32,337 nt of DNA from a virus: positions 1 through 32,337 of the IMG/VR virus record IMGVR_UViG_3300042384_000949. One strand, given 5' to 3'. The stretch's first letter is position 1. Each line of letters opens with the position of its first letter. The translations under genes and the position numbers were made by a program. Of the stretch, positions 1 through 7,281 are shown one piece after another. Under the pieces are notes generated by a model. The model was not told where the DNA came from. It worked only from the letters and a program-made list of their open reading frames with translations, and searched no databases.

Positions 1-342
1 ATTATGATTAAATGATTTAATGGCCTGGGTATCGTCAAAGATCCCTACGGTAACGGTCCCGTTATCTGGGTTAGTTTTGAAGGTGAGAGCGTTTAGCATG
101 TCCCCGTTTAGATCTAGGTTGGCCATGGTATCCCCCATTTTTTGAGAGTTAGCATAGCTTTCACTTAGGGTAGCTTTATACTTTCCCCCTGCTACTGGGC
201 TCTTAGCCTCTCCTACATAATCTAGGATAGACTGCACTAGATAGTCTCCCACTTCATTAACCAGGTCAGATCTAAGGCTATCCGGTACCTGGTCAATGTT
301 TGGGATCTCAAAAGTGAAGCTAGTCTCTTCCTTACTTATCAT
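1..342 (-). CDS. Virion morphogenesis-like head/neck protein, 3' end outside window
   Basis: The reading frame is open from an ATG at 342 to the window edge (114 codons) and continues beyond it. The visible part begins MISKEETSFTFEIPNI and contains a region rich in Gly, Asn and Asp (about residues 50-114) with GDTMANLDLNGDML and TVTVGIFDD. This pattern resembles small phage virion-morphogenesis or tail-completion proteins, which carry a 'leu-x-gly-x-met-leu...val-gly-ile' core. The start overlaps the end of the portal gene by 11 bases, so the two are translationally coupled in one leftward late operon. Function is inferred from that resemblance and from its place directly after the portal; I cannot see the C-terminus that would settle it. 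Confidence 0.7.
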   Translation of the reverse strand, partial: MISKEETSFTFEIPNIDQVPDSLRSDLVNEVGDYLVQSILDYVGEAKSPVAGGKYKATLSESYANSQKMGDTMANLDLNGDMLNALTFKTNPDNGTVTVGIFDDTQAIKSFNHN

Positions 343-1834
343 TAGTTTCTATGTCCTGAGAGTTTTCTAGTTTTGGAGTATTAAACATGCTGGCCAGATC
401 TACCTTAGACTGCTGAATAGCTAGAAGCTTATTCTTAGACTCTTCCTCTGATAAGTTAGGATCGTACATCTGAATGAGCTCATAATCTGGCCATAGCCCT
501 AGCTCTTTCATAGTCTTAAGGTTATCTAGTTTTTCCTTATCCGAGATCATTACCTTAGGCTTTCTATAAATTACCTTAAGCATATCCTCAGGCAAAACTG
601 CCATACCTTGAGAAGCTAGCTGAGCTCCTACGATCTCGTAAATCTCATGCTCTACTTCTGAGAAAACTTCCTGGTTATCTTCTATGATTCCCTGTACGTC
701 TGACTGAGAGAGCAGACGATCAAAACCAGAGCTAAAAGACTCTACCCCACCGGTTAGGACCTGAGAGCCGCTTATCCCATGCTCATCTAGAATAGTAGCG
801 AGATAGGTAGTAATGGCCTCTTTGTGCCCCGTCATGTTTGGAGTAGGAGAGATAAAATTAACGTCTGTAGGTTTATCCTCTGGTCTAGAAGACTGAGGAG
901 CCTCGATAGCTGTATAAAGACTATGAGAGCTAATGCTAATTTTCTGCTTCTCTGGACGGGTAATTTTTAAGACTCCTACCTGCATGTTAGCAGAGGTTAA
1001 GTAAACGCTCATGAGAGCATTAAGCTCTACCGTCTGCATAGGCAGAGGTGAGGGAGTCGGGTAGTTTTTAGAGAAATTCATAGGTACATAAACGAAAGGA
1101 AGTTTACCGTATGGGTTTACCCCTGAGTCATTACCTGGAATAGGCTGAAACTCGATTAGAAGTTTATCGCTTCCCTTGTTTCCTGTTACCTTAATCATAA
1201 CGTGCTGGTACTCAGTCCAGAAGCTATAGAAGCGCTCTCTGTAGACCTCGTCATTATTACCATTCTCAGCTATTAGAGAGTTATAACCGTCCCCAGTGAG
1301 CCCAGAGCTTACAGAAGGATCTGGGTAAGAAAGCACTACTACCTGGACTTCCCCGTCCTCATCCTTAACTACATCATACTCGTAAGGAGCTAAGCTATAA
1401 AACTTCCAATAGAGTTTAGAGGTGTTATCTTCCTCTACTTCTCGGTCCATAAAGCAAGCGATTAACCCGTGCTTATGCTGGTTATATTGTACATCCAGGT
1501 CCCGCATAGCTGTATTAAGCCCGTACTCGTTTACAATATTATGATAGATCTCGCTAGCTGCCTCATCCCCTACTACTTTACGGATAGGAGCCTCTTTGTA
1601 TGCCTTAGCTTTCTTATTAACGATCTTATTCAGGACTGAGTAGTCCGTAATCGTATACATAGAGCTAGTTTTCGGGTACATCTGTTTAATACGAGCGTCT
1701 ACGAAAGGCTTAAGATTACCGGTCCGGATCTGTTCACTATCCCAGGCGATACGCTTGCGCTTAATGTTTTGTGCGCTCTCTATCTCTCTGATAACGTTTC
1801 TAATAAAGTCCTGGTTTAATTCAAATTTATTCAT
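332..1834 (-). CDS. Portal protein (SPP1 gp6-like)
   Basis: 500 residues, the usual size for a siphovirus portal. Portals form the twelve-subunit ring at one capsid vertex through which DNA is packaged and to which the neck attaches. The N-terminal half has the charged helical and beta pattern of the SPP1 Gp6 family (residues about 35-260). It is followed by a long helical stretch (about 330-440) and a polar tail. The gene lies immediately downstream of the large terminase, the classic position. An AGGAG ribosome site sits about six bases before the ATG. I recognise the overall family character and context rather than a single catalytic motif, since portals have none. Confidence 0.88.
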   Translation of the reverse strand: MNKFELNQDFIRNVIREIESAQNIKRKRIAWDSEQIRTGNLKPFVDARIKQMYPKTSSMYTITDYSVLNKIVNKKAKAYKEAPIRKVVGDEAASEIYHNIVNEYGLNTAMRDLDVQYNQHKHGLIACFMDREVEEDNTSKLYWKFYSLAPYEYDVVKDEDGEVQVVVLSYPDPSVSSGLTGDGYNSLIAENGNNDEVYRERFYSFWTEYQHVMIKVTGNKGSDKLLIEFQPIPGNDSGVNPYGKLPFVYVPMNFSKNYPTPSPLPMQTVELNALMSVYLTSANMQVGVLKITRPEKQKISISSHSLYTAIEAPQSSRPEDKPTDVNFISPTPNMTGHKEAITTYLATILDEHGISGSQVLTGGVESFSSGFDRLLSQSDVQGIIEDNQEVFSEVEHEIYEIVGAQLASQGMAVLPEDMLKVIYRKPKVMISDKEKLDNLKTMKELGLWPDYELIQMYDPNLSEEESKNKLLAIQQSKVDLASMFNTPKLENSQDIETNDK

Positions 1835-1873
1835 TTTAAGGCTCCTGTAGTTATAATTATGCTAATCATTAAG

Positions 1874-3247
1874 TTATGAAATTACTAGAGTATCAATGTC
1901 CCTGGTTAATATATCGTTACGGTAACAGTAATAGCCTAAAGCCGTTGTGATATGCTGCTCTCTGAGCGAGTCGTTTTCGATTAGCTTAGAGTCTTTCTTA
2001 AGCTGAGTTAGCCTTAAACCTTTACCTAGATCCTTGGCCTCTTTGTAGATAAACAGATTAGACTGCTTTAGATCATTTCTACAGAGCCCGTTGATTAAGT
2101 TATGCCTAGCTTTAATTTGAGGGTTAGCTGCTGGGACTTCTATTTCAAACTCTAAAGCCGGCCTATGTTTTGGTCTATGGTTAGAGATCCAATTTTCTAT
2201 TAGGTCCCAGTCTGGCTTATTACTACGGGTATCCCCATGCCTACCAGAAGCGTCCCCGAAAAATCTAATCAATGGGAAAGGCTTATCTAGGTACCCATCG
2301 TTAGCTATCTCGTCCATCATGTCTAACGTTCTCATCCCTGGAATGATCCAGGTTTTTCCTAGGTGGTACTGCCCGTTAATGTATTGGCCTGCGCCTATGC
2401 TCATGGGTTTACCGCTCTTAGAATTGTTAAAGTCTATAAACAGGTCCAGAGGTTTTGTTAGGTCCCAAACATAATCCCGATCTATATAGTTATTTTCATC
2501 CTCATAGGCATAGTAGACATTATCCCTATTAATCTCTATCCAGAGCCCTTCTAACATTCTTAAGCATTGTTTATGATCTAGAGTTTTACGTAAGCTATCC
2601 GTATACCAGGCAGGCAGAAAGGGGTTATCTTTTGTTTTTGAGTAAAATACTCTCCTGGTATCAGAAGCATTTTCTATAAAGTAGACATAGGCAGGGTGAG
2701 AGGGAGCGTCTGGGTTAGTAGCGCATAGTAGTAAATTCTCACCTACTCCCTGGGCTCTACCTAAACGCATCCGGATCTCTGTTACCATGTCCATTGTATC
2801 GTTTTCGGTTAACTCCTCTATGATAGCTAGGCTAAGCTCATAGGACCTGAATTTATCATAGTCCCCTTTATCCCAGCTTACCCCGTAGAAGATAGAGCCA
2901 TTAGGTAAGATTATGGTAGTGTTTGATTTATTCCAATACTTTTTTAAGTCTGGGTAGTGCTTTAGAATCATGGCCCAGATAGTATTTTTCATATCGCTAT
3001 GTACTCGCCTGCCTACTAAGATCCCTGCTCCTGGATATAAGAGCGCATGAGTTACGGCTATGTGAGCGAGTAAAAGACTCTTAGCAGATCCTACCGATCC
3101 ACTTAGCAAAATCTCAAGTGGGCCCAGGTTATAGTTATAGTCACTCCTAATGAGCTTAATAACTTCTATCTGGTACGGTACTAGGTACGGGTTAAACTCT
3201 GTTAGAGTAGGGACCGCACTAGCTACCTGGACCGCTTCTCTGGTCAT
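1874..3247 (-). CDS. terL: Terminase large subunit
   Basis: 457 residues. This is the ATP-driven packaging motor and headful or site-specific nuclease. Walker A is GSVGSAKS at residues 50-57, Walker B is LAIIEE at 140-145, and the coupling motif ATNP is near 176-179. The C-terminal RNase H-like nuclease shows acidic residues at D272 (LFIDFNN) and D332 (FFGDASG), as in other TerL nuclease domains. It lies between TerS and the portal. The ATG is preceded by a weak AAGGT site, and a 25-codon ORF ends in a 4-base overlap with the start, which may couple translation. Length and motifs match full-length TerL proteins. Confidence 0.97.
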   Translation of the reverse strand: MTREAVQVASAVPTLTEFNPYLVPYQIEVIKLIRSDYNYNLGPLEILLSGSVGSAKSLLLAHIAVTHALLYPGAGILVGRRVHSDMKNTIWAMILKHYPDLKKYWNKSNTTIILPNGSIFYGVSWDKGDYDKFRSYELSLAIIEELTENDTMDMVTEIRMRLGRAQGVGENLLLCATNPDAPSHPAYVYFIENASDTRRVFYSKTKDNPFLPAWYTDSLRKTLDHKQCLRMLEGLWIEINRDNVYYAYEDENNYIDRDYVWDLTKPLDLFIDFNNSKSGKPMSIGAGQYINGQYHLGKTWIIPGMRTLDMMDEIANDGYLDKPFPLIRFFGDASGRHGDTRSNKPDWDLIENWISNHRPKHRPALEFEIEVPAANPQIKARHNLINGLCRNDLKQSNLFIYKEAKDLGKGLRLTQLKKDSKLIENDSLREQHITTALGYYCYRNDILTRDIDTLVIS

Positions 3248-3321
3248 TTATTACTTACCTTAGACGGTAAATTTATGATTATCTGCATACTTTCTAAGCT
3301 AAAGGCATGGTAAAAATACAT
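3244..3321 (-). CDS. Possible 25-residue ORF upstream of terL
   Basis: ATG at 3321 opens a frame reading MYFYHAFSLESM and ending in TGA, which overlaps the terL ATG as ATGA. That overlap is typical of translational coupling and is the main reason to list it. The ribosome site is poor (AGG about 12 bases upstream), and the peptide has no recognisable family. It could simply be a leader that carries ribosomes to the terL start, or chance. Confidence 0.25.
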   Translation of the reverse strand: MYFYHAFSLESMQIIINLPSKVSNK

Positions 3322-3332
3322 AAACTTTATGC

Positions 3333-3407
3333 CTATTCTCGTTTCTTAATAATTAAGAATAGGACCATTGATACAGTGAAAGCTAAGACGGTAATTTTCT
3401 CACTCAT
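3333..3407 (-). CDS. 24-residue single-membrane-span peptide between terS and terL
   Basis: ATG at 3407 overlaps the terS stop by eight bases (GATGAGTGA contains both). The frame reads MSEKITVLAFTVSMVLFLII followed by the basic end KKRE and TAG. That is a single hydrophobic helix of about 16 residues with a positive C-terminus, a typical inner-membrane peptide. The terS end supplies an A/G-rich stretch that can act as ribosome site. A palindrome (TTCTTAAT, one base, ATTAAGAA, 3343-3359) and a competing 8-bp inverted repeat (3332-3339 with 3356-3363) lie inside it. Another micro-ORF at 13832-13924 starts in the same kind of eight-base overlap, which supports both as real. Confidence 0.5.
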   Translation of the reverse strand: MSEKITVLAFTVSMVLFLIIKKRE

Positions 3408-3870
3408 CTTTTTTACCTGGTAGAGCGTAAGCTAACTTAATAAGATTTTTCGTACTATCGTCTACGGTATGCTCTACTTTCTCTTTGAAAGTATCAGATA
3501 CGCTATTAAGAATGAATTTAACAAAACCCGGATCGTATGCCCTAGATATCCCACCTTGCACTAAAATATTCTCCTGGATCTTTTTACACTTGTTAAATGC
3601 TACTAAAAACTCATTGTGCTCAGAAGCCCAGTTATGTAGAGTCTGCATAGTCACATCTCTAATTACTGCTGAGTAGTATTGGAAAGTGGGGAGATCGTTA
3701 AGCTCTTTTTTATTAAAAGTCTTAGACTCTTTATAGATCCCTCGATTAAAGTATTCGAGCATCTCTTTACAAAATGATGGATCATACTTACTAGGTCTAC
3801 CCTCTCCAGGTCTAGGAGCTCTTTTAGGTACCTTAAGTTTCTTAGTCTGTTTGTTAATCTCTTTTTTCAT
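3400..3870 (-). CDS. terS: Terminase small subunit
   Basis: 156 residues. It recognises phage DNA and recruits TerL for packaging. A basic, proline-rich N-terminus (about 1-27, ending GEGRPSKY) leads into a helix-turn-helix region with VTMQTLHNWASEHNEF (about 73-88). The segment around FVKFILNSVSDTFKEK (about 116-131) is characteristic of the phage terminase small-subunit family whose helical core ends in 'F-x-L-x-N'. It sits directly upstream of TerL. A GGGAG ribosome site lies near the ATG, which overlaps the preceding gene by 17 bases. Confidence 0.88.
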   Translation of the reverse strand: MKKEINKQTKKLKVPKRAPRPGEGRPSKYDPSFCKEMLEYFNRGIYKESKTFNKKELNDLPTFQYYSAVIRDVTMQTLHNWASEHNEFLVAFNKCKKIQENILVQGGISRAYDPGFVKFILNSVSDTFKEKVEHTVDDSTKNLIKLAYALPGKKDE

Positions 3871-4069
3871 TCCATTTCTCCCAGAATCTAGTGACGTTGT
3901 GCTTTATAGTTACGTTTTTCTCTTCTGCTATAAGTATGTTTGAGGCTTTAGAGAAGTATAAAATGACTGCTTTAAAATATTCCGGTCCTGAGTATTTAAC
4001 TCTAATGATCTCTATGTAGAAACTATTCTCCGGTACATGCCAAAACTTACCAGGTATAAACTCAGACAT
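3854..4069 (-). CDS. Hypothetical protein, start of late operon
   Basis: 71 residues, not recognised. It is rich in aromatic residues and beta-prone (MSEFIPGKFWHVPENSFYIE), with a basic C-terminus (FWEKWNEKRD). No signal peptide or membrane span is visible. It lies two bases downstream of the preceding small gene, has a GAG ribosome site near the ATG, and overlaps terS by 17 bases, so it is co-translated with the packaging genes. Confidence 0.6.
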   Translation of the reverse strand: MSEFIPGKFWHVPENSFYIEIIRVKYSGPEYFKAVILYFSKASNILIAEEKNVTIKHNVTRFWEKWNEKRD

Positions 4070-4071
4070 AA

Positions 4072-4251
4072 CTACTCTTTGATAAAAGCTACAGTTAGAA
4101 GCTTCTCATCATTAAGGTAAGCGCTCATGAGTTTATTAATTAATGCTTGATCGTTTGGGTTAATCTCTAACTTGACCGTTATAGATCCGTCTACTCTGGT
4201 ACTTATTGAGGATAGTATGGCCTGACAGGCGCCTATTTCTTTTGTGCTCAT
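4072..4251 (-). CDS. Hypothetical small protein, first gene of late operon
   Basis: 59 residues from the ATG at 4251 (MSTKEIGACQAILSSI). I prefer this start because AAGG stands seven bases upstream; an in-frame GTG at 4299 would add 16 residues and has a weaker AGG five bases upstream. The body is a helix followed by beta strands (ITVKLEINPNDQALINKL). It belongs to no family I can name, though compact proteins of this build occur at the head of packaging operons. It is the promoter-proximal gene of the leftward late unit. Confidence 0.6.
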   Translation of the reverse strand: MSTKEIGACQAILSSISTRVDGSITVKLEINPNDQALINKLMSAYLNDEKLLTVAFIKE

Positions 4252-4299
4252 CTTAAAGCCTTCGCTTAAAGTTTTAAAGCTATTCAGCTTTTTATACAC

Positions 4300-4368
4300 T
4301 TTAACCTAGTACGATAGTAGTACGTCAAGTAGTAGACTTATAAGATTTAACTAATTAGCCTGTTATTA
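4300..4368. promoter_or_regulatory. Divergent control region upstream of the late operon
   Basis: This 69-base gap separates the leftward late operon from the rightward gene at 4369. It holds TAGTACG at 4307-4313 and 4318-4324 (11-base period) and TAGTAGA at 4330-4336. Repeats spaced about one helical turn suggest protein binding. On the minus strand, TTGACG (a good -35) lies at about 4323-4328, with only a weak -10 candidate near 4300-4306. On the plus strand, TAAGAT (4341-4346) could be a -10 for the gene at 4369. Sequence supports a control region; the exact promoter is inference. Confidence 0.45.
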
Positions 4369-4629
4369 ATGAAAGCTTTCATCTTTTTAGCTTTATTTAT
4401 GTACCCCTCTTACTCTTACACTAGAGACTACCTACTCGAAACTATGTTTAACTCCTGGGCATACACCCCAGAGGCTCAGGATAATAAGGAAGATGTAGAA
4501 GTAGATGAGTCTGTAGATAACTCTGGAGAGGCAGAGCATTATAGCTGGGATAATCTTTACCTAGATCCCTATGCAGATACGATTATAATCTACAATGACG
4601 CAGATAGTTCTGGTTGTGGCTGCCATTGA
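4369..4629 (+). CDS. Secreted acidic protein with C-terminal CGCH
   Basis: 86 residues, not recognised. The N-terminus (MKAFIFLALFMYPSYSY) is a plausible signal peptide with cleavage near residue 17. The mature part is strongly acidic (many Asp and Glu between residues 37 and 60) and ends in SSGCGCH, a potential metal or disulfide site. No clear ribosome site precedes the ATG, so the message may have a very short leader. It is the only plus-strand gene between two minus-strand operons and overlaps the end of the 4590 gene by 40 bases, tail to tail. The signal peptide and own control region suggest an envelope-directed role, but the function is unknown. Confidence 0.55.
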   Translation: MKAFIFLALFMYPSYSYTRDYLLETMFNSWAYTPEAQDNKEDVEVDESVDNSGEAEHYSWDNLYLDPYADTIIIYNDADSSGCGCH

Positions 4630-4847
4630 CCTTTAAAACCTGGATATACTTTCCAGGAGTCTCTAACCCCGTAATGGTATCTCTGGTTTGATATTGCTAT
4701 TTGAAAGGCAGATAGATTCGCCTGTTTTTGGTCATACTTAAGCTTAGCTAGCCATAGGTCCCAGTTATCCTGCCATGACTGTAGACGCTTAATTTCTTCC
4801 TCTCCTGGTAGATACTTAAGAGGGAAGAAGATAACCCGTCCCATCAT
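4590..4847 (-). CDS. Hypothetical protein, last gene of left early operon
   Basis: 85 residues, unrecognised, soluble, and rich in Trp and Gln (QSWQDNWDLW, GQWQPQPE). A central helix is likely (about 15-50). The ATG overlaps the stop of the ImmA-like metallopeptidase gene (ATGA), so translation is coupled and the two may act together. The 3' end overlaps the convergent secreted-protein gene by 40 bases. Confidence 0.6.
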   Translation of the reverse strand: MMGRVIFFPLKYLPGEEEIKRLQSWQDNWDLWLAKLKYDQKQANLSAFQIAISNQRYHYGVRDSWKVYPGFKGQWQPQPELSASL

Positions 4848-5146
4848 TTGAAAATGCTTTTTTGAGCTATAACGTCCTCTATAAGCGTAGCGAAAGACTG
4901 GACTATAACTTCCTGGAGCTCAGGGGGTAGGATCTGGTCTAGTCCTGTAAACGTTTTGCAAGCGTGGCCCATCTCATGATAGAGCCAGTATAGCTGAGTC
5001 CTCTTAGGAGCATTACCGTCTATGTAAATAACTCTCTGGGTAGGGTCCCAGATACCTGCAGCGTCCTGGAAAATAACGTCTAGCTGCTCTTTAGTGCAGA
5101 TTTTAATAGGTATTTTGCGTCCGTAGATAGTGACAAATTTTGGCAT
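4844..5146 (-). CDS. ImmA/IrrE-like zinc metallopeptidase
   Basis: 100 residues. HEMGH at residues 57-61 (preceded by YWLY) is the HExxH zinc-binding and catalytic motif. A strand with VIYIDGNAP just before it matches the compact ImmA/IrrE (M78-like) or SprT-like phage metallopeptidases, and a downstream acidic helix (LQEVIVQSFATLIED, about 77-91) could supply the third zinc ligand. Such proteins often cleave repressors or act on host factors early in infection. An XRE-type regulator is encoded in the same operon, a possible substrate by analogy with ImmA/ImmR, but this is inference. A GGGGGAT ribosome site precedes the ATG. Confidence 0.72.
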   Translation of the reverse strand: MPKFVTIYGRKIPIKICTKEQLDVIFQDAAGIWDPTQRVIYIDGNAPKRTQLYWLYHEMGHACKTFTGLDQILPPELQEVIVQSFATLIEDVIAQKSIFK

Positions 5147-5207
5147 GGTATCCCCCTACTAAAATTGTAGAGGAGATAGGGACATAATGTTAGTGATTAA
5201 TACCCGA

Positions 5208-5432
5208 CTAAGGTACTACCCCTATGTGAAAGTCTGGGTATTTATCGTGTATTTGATTTACTGCGTTAATTAAATCATGACTAGCTACCTTTCCTGATAT
5301 GACTAGGCGCTTATAAGTAAGAGCGTTTACCTTATCTTTTACCTGCATACTCTCCCAGGTAGTTTTATCCTGGGCCCGCATATCGCAGCCTATACAGGTC
5401 TTTTTAATTTCTTGGCATATCTCACAAGCCAT
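5208..5432 (-). CDS. Small protein with paired CxxC zinc motif
   Basis: 74 residues. Cysteines at 3, 6, 13 and 16 (CEIC...CIGC) make an N-terminal CxxC-x6-CxxC pattern, likely a zinc knuckle. A basic helical region follows (about 32-65). The ATG has an AGGGG site seven bases upstream and overlaps the preceding gene's end by 11 bases. No family recognised; a small nucleic-acid- or protein-binding accessory factor of the early operon is plausible. Confidence 0.6.
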   Translation of the reverse strand: MACEICQEIKKTCIGCDMRAQDKTTWESMQVKDKVNALTYKRLVISGKVASHDLINAVNQIHDKYPDFHIGVVP

Positions 5433-5802
5433 TTTCTACCCCTGGTTTTTCATCAAATATTTCTAGCTCTTTCTTTATTGCTTTCTCGCTTAGCCCTATG
5501 TCTATTAAGATCCTTTTAAACTGCGTCCTACTTAGAGCTATCTTTCCAGGTATATAGTTAAACTGCTTACTAAATTCCTTAAGCGTCTCGCCTTCTACTA
5601 TCGCCCCGGATATAAAGCTAGGTTTTTTCATAATCTCATTCTGCACCTTGAGCTTATCAACTTCACCCTGCATAAACTCGGCACCTGCTCTAAATGCCTG
5701 CTTCATTAATTCAAAATTTACTTTGTCGGAAACATCCGATCTGTCGTCTCCTCTCATCTGTGTGGCATGAACTTCTGCCGCCTCTTCGATTCTAGTTTTC
5801 AT
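5422..5802 (-). CDS. Hypothetical early protein
   Basis: 126 residues from the ATG at 5802 (MKTRIEEAAEVHATQMRGDD). An in-frame ATG at 5817 exists, but the GAGAGGGGG ribosome site lies between the two and serves the second. The first part is helical. The last third (LSRTQFKRILIDIGLSEKAI) looks like a helix-turn-helix or a short helical bundle. No family recognised. It overlaps both neighbours by about ten bases in the leftward early operon. Confidence 0.6.
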   Translation of the reverse strand: MKTRIEEAAEVHATQMRGDDRSDVSDKVNFELMKQAFRAGAEFMQGEVDKLKVQNEIMKKPSFISGAIVEGETLKEFSKQFNYIPGKIALSRTQFKRILIDIGLSEKAIKKELEIFDEKPGVENGL

Positions 5803-6139
5803 TAAACCCCCTCTCATTACCCAGCATTTTAATTACCTCTCTAGCTTTCTCCCCATTATCCTGCATATCTATTAGAGAAGGGCTCCCCTGGTAGTTATTT
5901 TTATCTGCATAAAAACCTAATGCCCGTATAGTAAGCTCCAGGCGCTCCCTTAATCTGAATTTATCTGCCTGTACCTCTGTTAGTATAGCCTCAGCATACT
6001 TTAGGTTGTGCTCTAAAATATCGGTGCGTCTTTGTTCTACATAGATATGATTAAAAAGCTTCTCATTATACGATAGTCTTTTTTTGAGCTCCTCATTATC
6101 TTTTAAAATCTTTTTTATAAACTGTATTTTTTTTCCCAT
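5792..6139 (-). CDS. Hypothetical coiled-coil protein
   Basis: 115 residues, highly charged. The first 70 residues form a likely long helix or coiled coil (KKILKDNEELKKRL, LEHNLKYAEAIL). No membrane span or signal. GAGGT lies six bases before the ATG. Function unknown; co-transcribed with the replication genes. Confidence 0.6.
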   Translation of the reverse strand: MGKKIQFIKKILKDNEELKKRLSYNEKLFNHIYVEQRRTDILEHNLKYAEAILTEVQADKFRLRERLELTIRALGFYADKNNYQGSPSLIDMQDNGEKAREVIKMLGNERGFNEN

Positions 6140-6176
6140 TGATTAACCTCTATAGTTTTTTAAGTTTTTATAATGC

Positions 6177-6443
6177 TTACTCTATATTTAAAGATTTATT
6201 TAAGCTCTCGTTATAGTCTTTAGTCATAGCGTCTATGATTTCTGCCCTGGATATGTAAAGAGCACTAGAAAGTCTGCTAATACTCTTAGAAGGGAAGGGG
6301 CATAAAGCTCGTTCAATATTAGAAACATACTGAGAGTTATTTTTTTTCCATCCTAGGAGCCCGGTTAAAGTTATCTGGCTCATTCTTAAATCTAGACGCT
6401 TATTTCTTATTAGACTGGCCATGTTTGTAGGTACAATTCTCAT
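6177..6443 (-). CDS. XRE-family helix-turn-helix regulator
   Basis: 88 residues from the ATG at 6443. This start is chosen because AGGGGA stands just upstream and an upstream in-frame codon at 6473 is only TTG. Residues about 8-60 form a Cro/C1-type domain (LIRNKRLDLRMSQITLTGLLGW, then YVSNIERALCPFP), with the 'SQ...LA...G...S-x-I-E-R-G' pattern of XRE proteins. The rest is short, so it is a single-domain DNA binder without a sensor domain. It could control its own operon or the divergent region at 8.1-8.3 kb, where palindromes occur, but binding is inference. Confidence 0.8.
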   Translation of the reverse strand: MRIVPTNMASLIRNKRLDLRMSQITLTGLLGWKKNNSQYVSNIERALCPFPSKSISRLSSALYISRAEIIDAMTKDYNESLNKSLNIE

Positions 6444-6462
6444 AGGTCCCCTGTAGTTTAGT

Positions 6463-7266
6463 TTATTTATCAAGCTTATTTCTCTGACTATACATCTCTT
6501 TAAATTTTTTAAAGTCTATCGCAAGGTCCCCAGAAAATGACCTTAATCGTTTATCATACTGTAGATAATACAGACTATGTAGGAGCTCCTGGGATCTATG
6601 CTTTACTACTCTGATAGTAGGATAAAACCCCTCTTCTATCTCAAAACGCTGCAGGATATAAGCAAACTCTACCAGGTTAGCAATAGACTTAGAGCCTCTA
6701 ATATCATTTATATTAATAAGCCTACCCATAGAGTCTGTAGCTTTTGCGTCTGTATGAGCTATTAACACCGTAGCTATGTCTAGCCTGGTAGTAATCTCCT
6801 TAAGCTTTTTAGCAAAACTACCCTGCTCCCTAGCAGTCCTATCATTGTAGAGTGAGCTAGTCGTAACGTTATCGAATATTAAAACGTCTGGTTTATTAAA
6901 CTCTACCCACTCGAAAAAAAGCATTTCTGTTACCCTCTGAGCGTCTAGCTCTGAGAAGGCATTAGTAGTTAGAAGTTTATCGTGACTAGGCATACCGTAG
7001 CTTAACTGCCGTTTATAATCTTCTACCGTTTCCTCAGATAGCCAAACACCTACAGAAAGCTGATTATCTGCGTTAAAAATTATATCCCTTAAAACGGTCC
7101 TTACGAGCGTTGACTTGCCACCCCCTGTGGTACCAAGGACCAGGTGCAGAGAACCTCTCCTAAGCCCGTTGTGAGCGTTTAGGAAGCCTAATTTACTGTG
7201 GGCATGAACTAGTTTAGTCTTGTCGTCATATTGCTGCTGTTCGTCATTAGTGAAATAGAGCGTCAT
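6463..7266 (-). CDS. RecA/DnaB-fold replicative ATPase (helicase-like)
   Basis: 267 residues. Walker A is GTTGGGKST (45-53), a catalytic Glu pair lies in WLSEET (75-80), Walker B is DVLIFDN (127-133), and AHTDAK (170-175) followed by IRGSKSI (189-195) matches the RecA/DnaB core. At 267 residues it has the ATPase domain only, like short RepA/DnaB-type phage helicases without the DnaB N-terminal domain. It lies directly behind the DnaD-like initiator, the usual initiator-helicase pair. It most likely unwinds the phage origin; a RadA/Sak4-like recombination role is the alternative, though the phage already has Erf. Confidence 0.82.
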   Translation of the reverse strand: MTLYFTNDEQQQYDDKTKLVHAHSKLGFLNAHNGLRRGSLHLVLGTTGGGKSTLVRTVLRDIIFNADNQLSVGVWLSEETVEDYKRQLSYGMPSHDKLLTTNAFSELDAQRVTEMLFFEWVEFNKPDVLIFDNVTTSSLYNDRTAREQGSFAKKLKEITTRLDIATVLIAHTDAKATDSMGRLININDIRGSKSIANLVEFAYILQRFEIEEGFYPTIRVVKHRSQELLHSLYYLQYDKRLRSFSGDLAIDFKKFKEMYSQRNKLDK

Positions 7267-7281
7267 TTCTTACCCCTAGCG

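Noticed and set aside
3485-3676. Plus-strand ORF opposite terS
   Set aside because: Antisense shadow of a well-supported gene.
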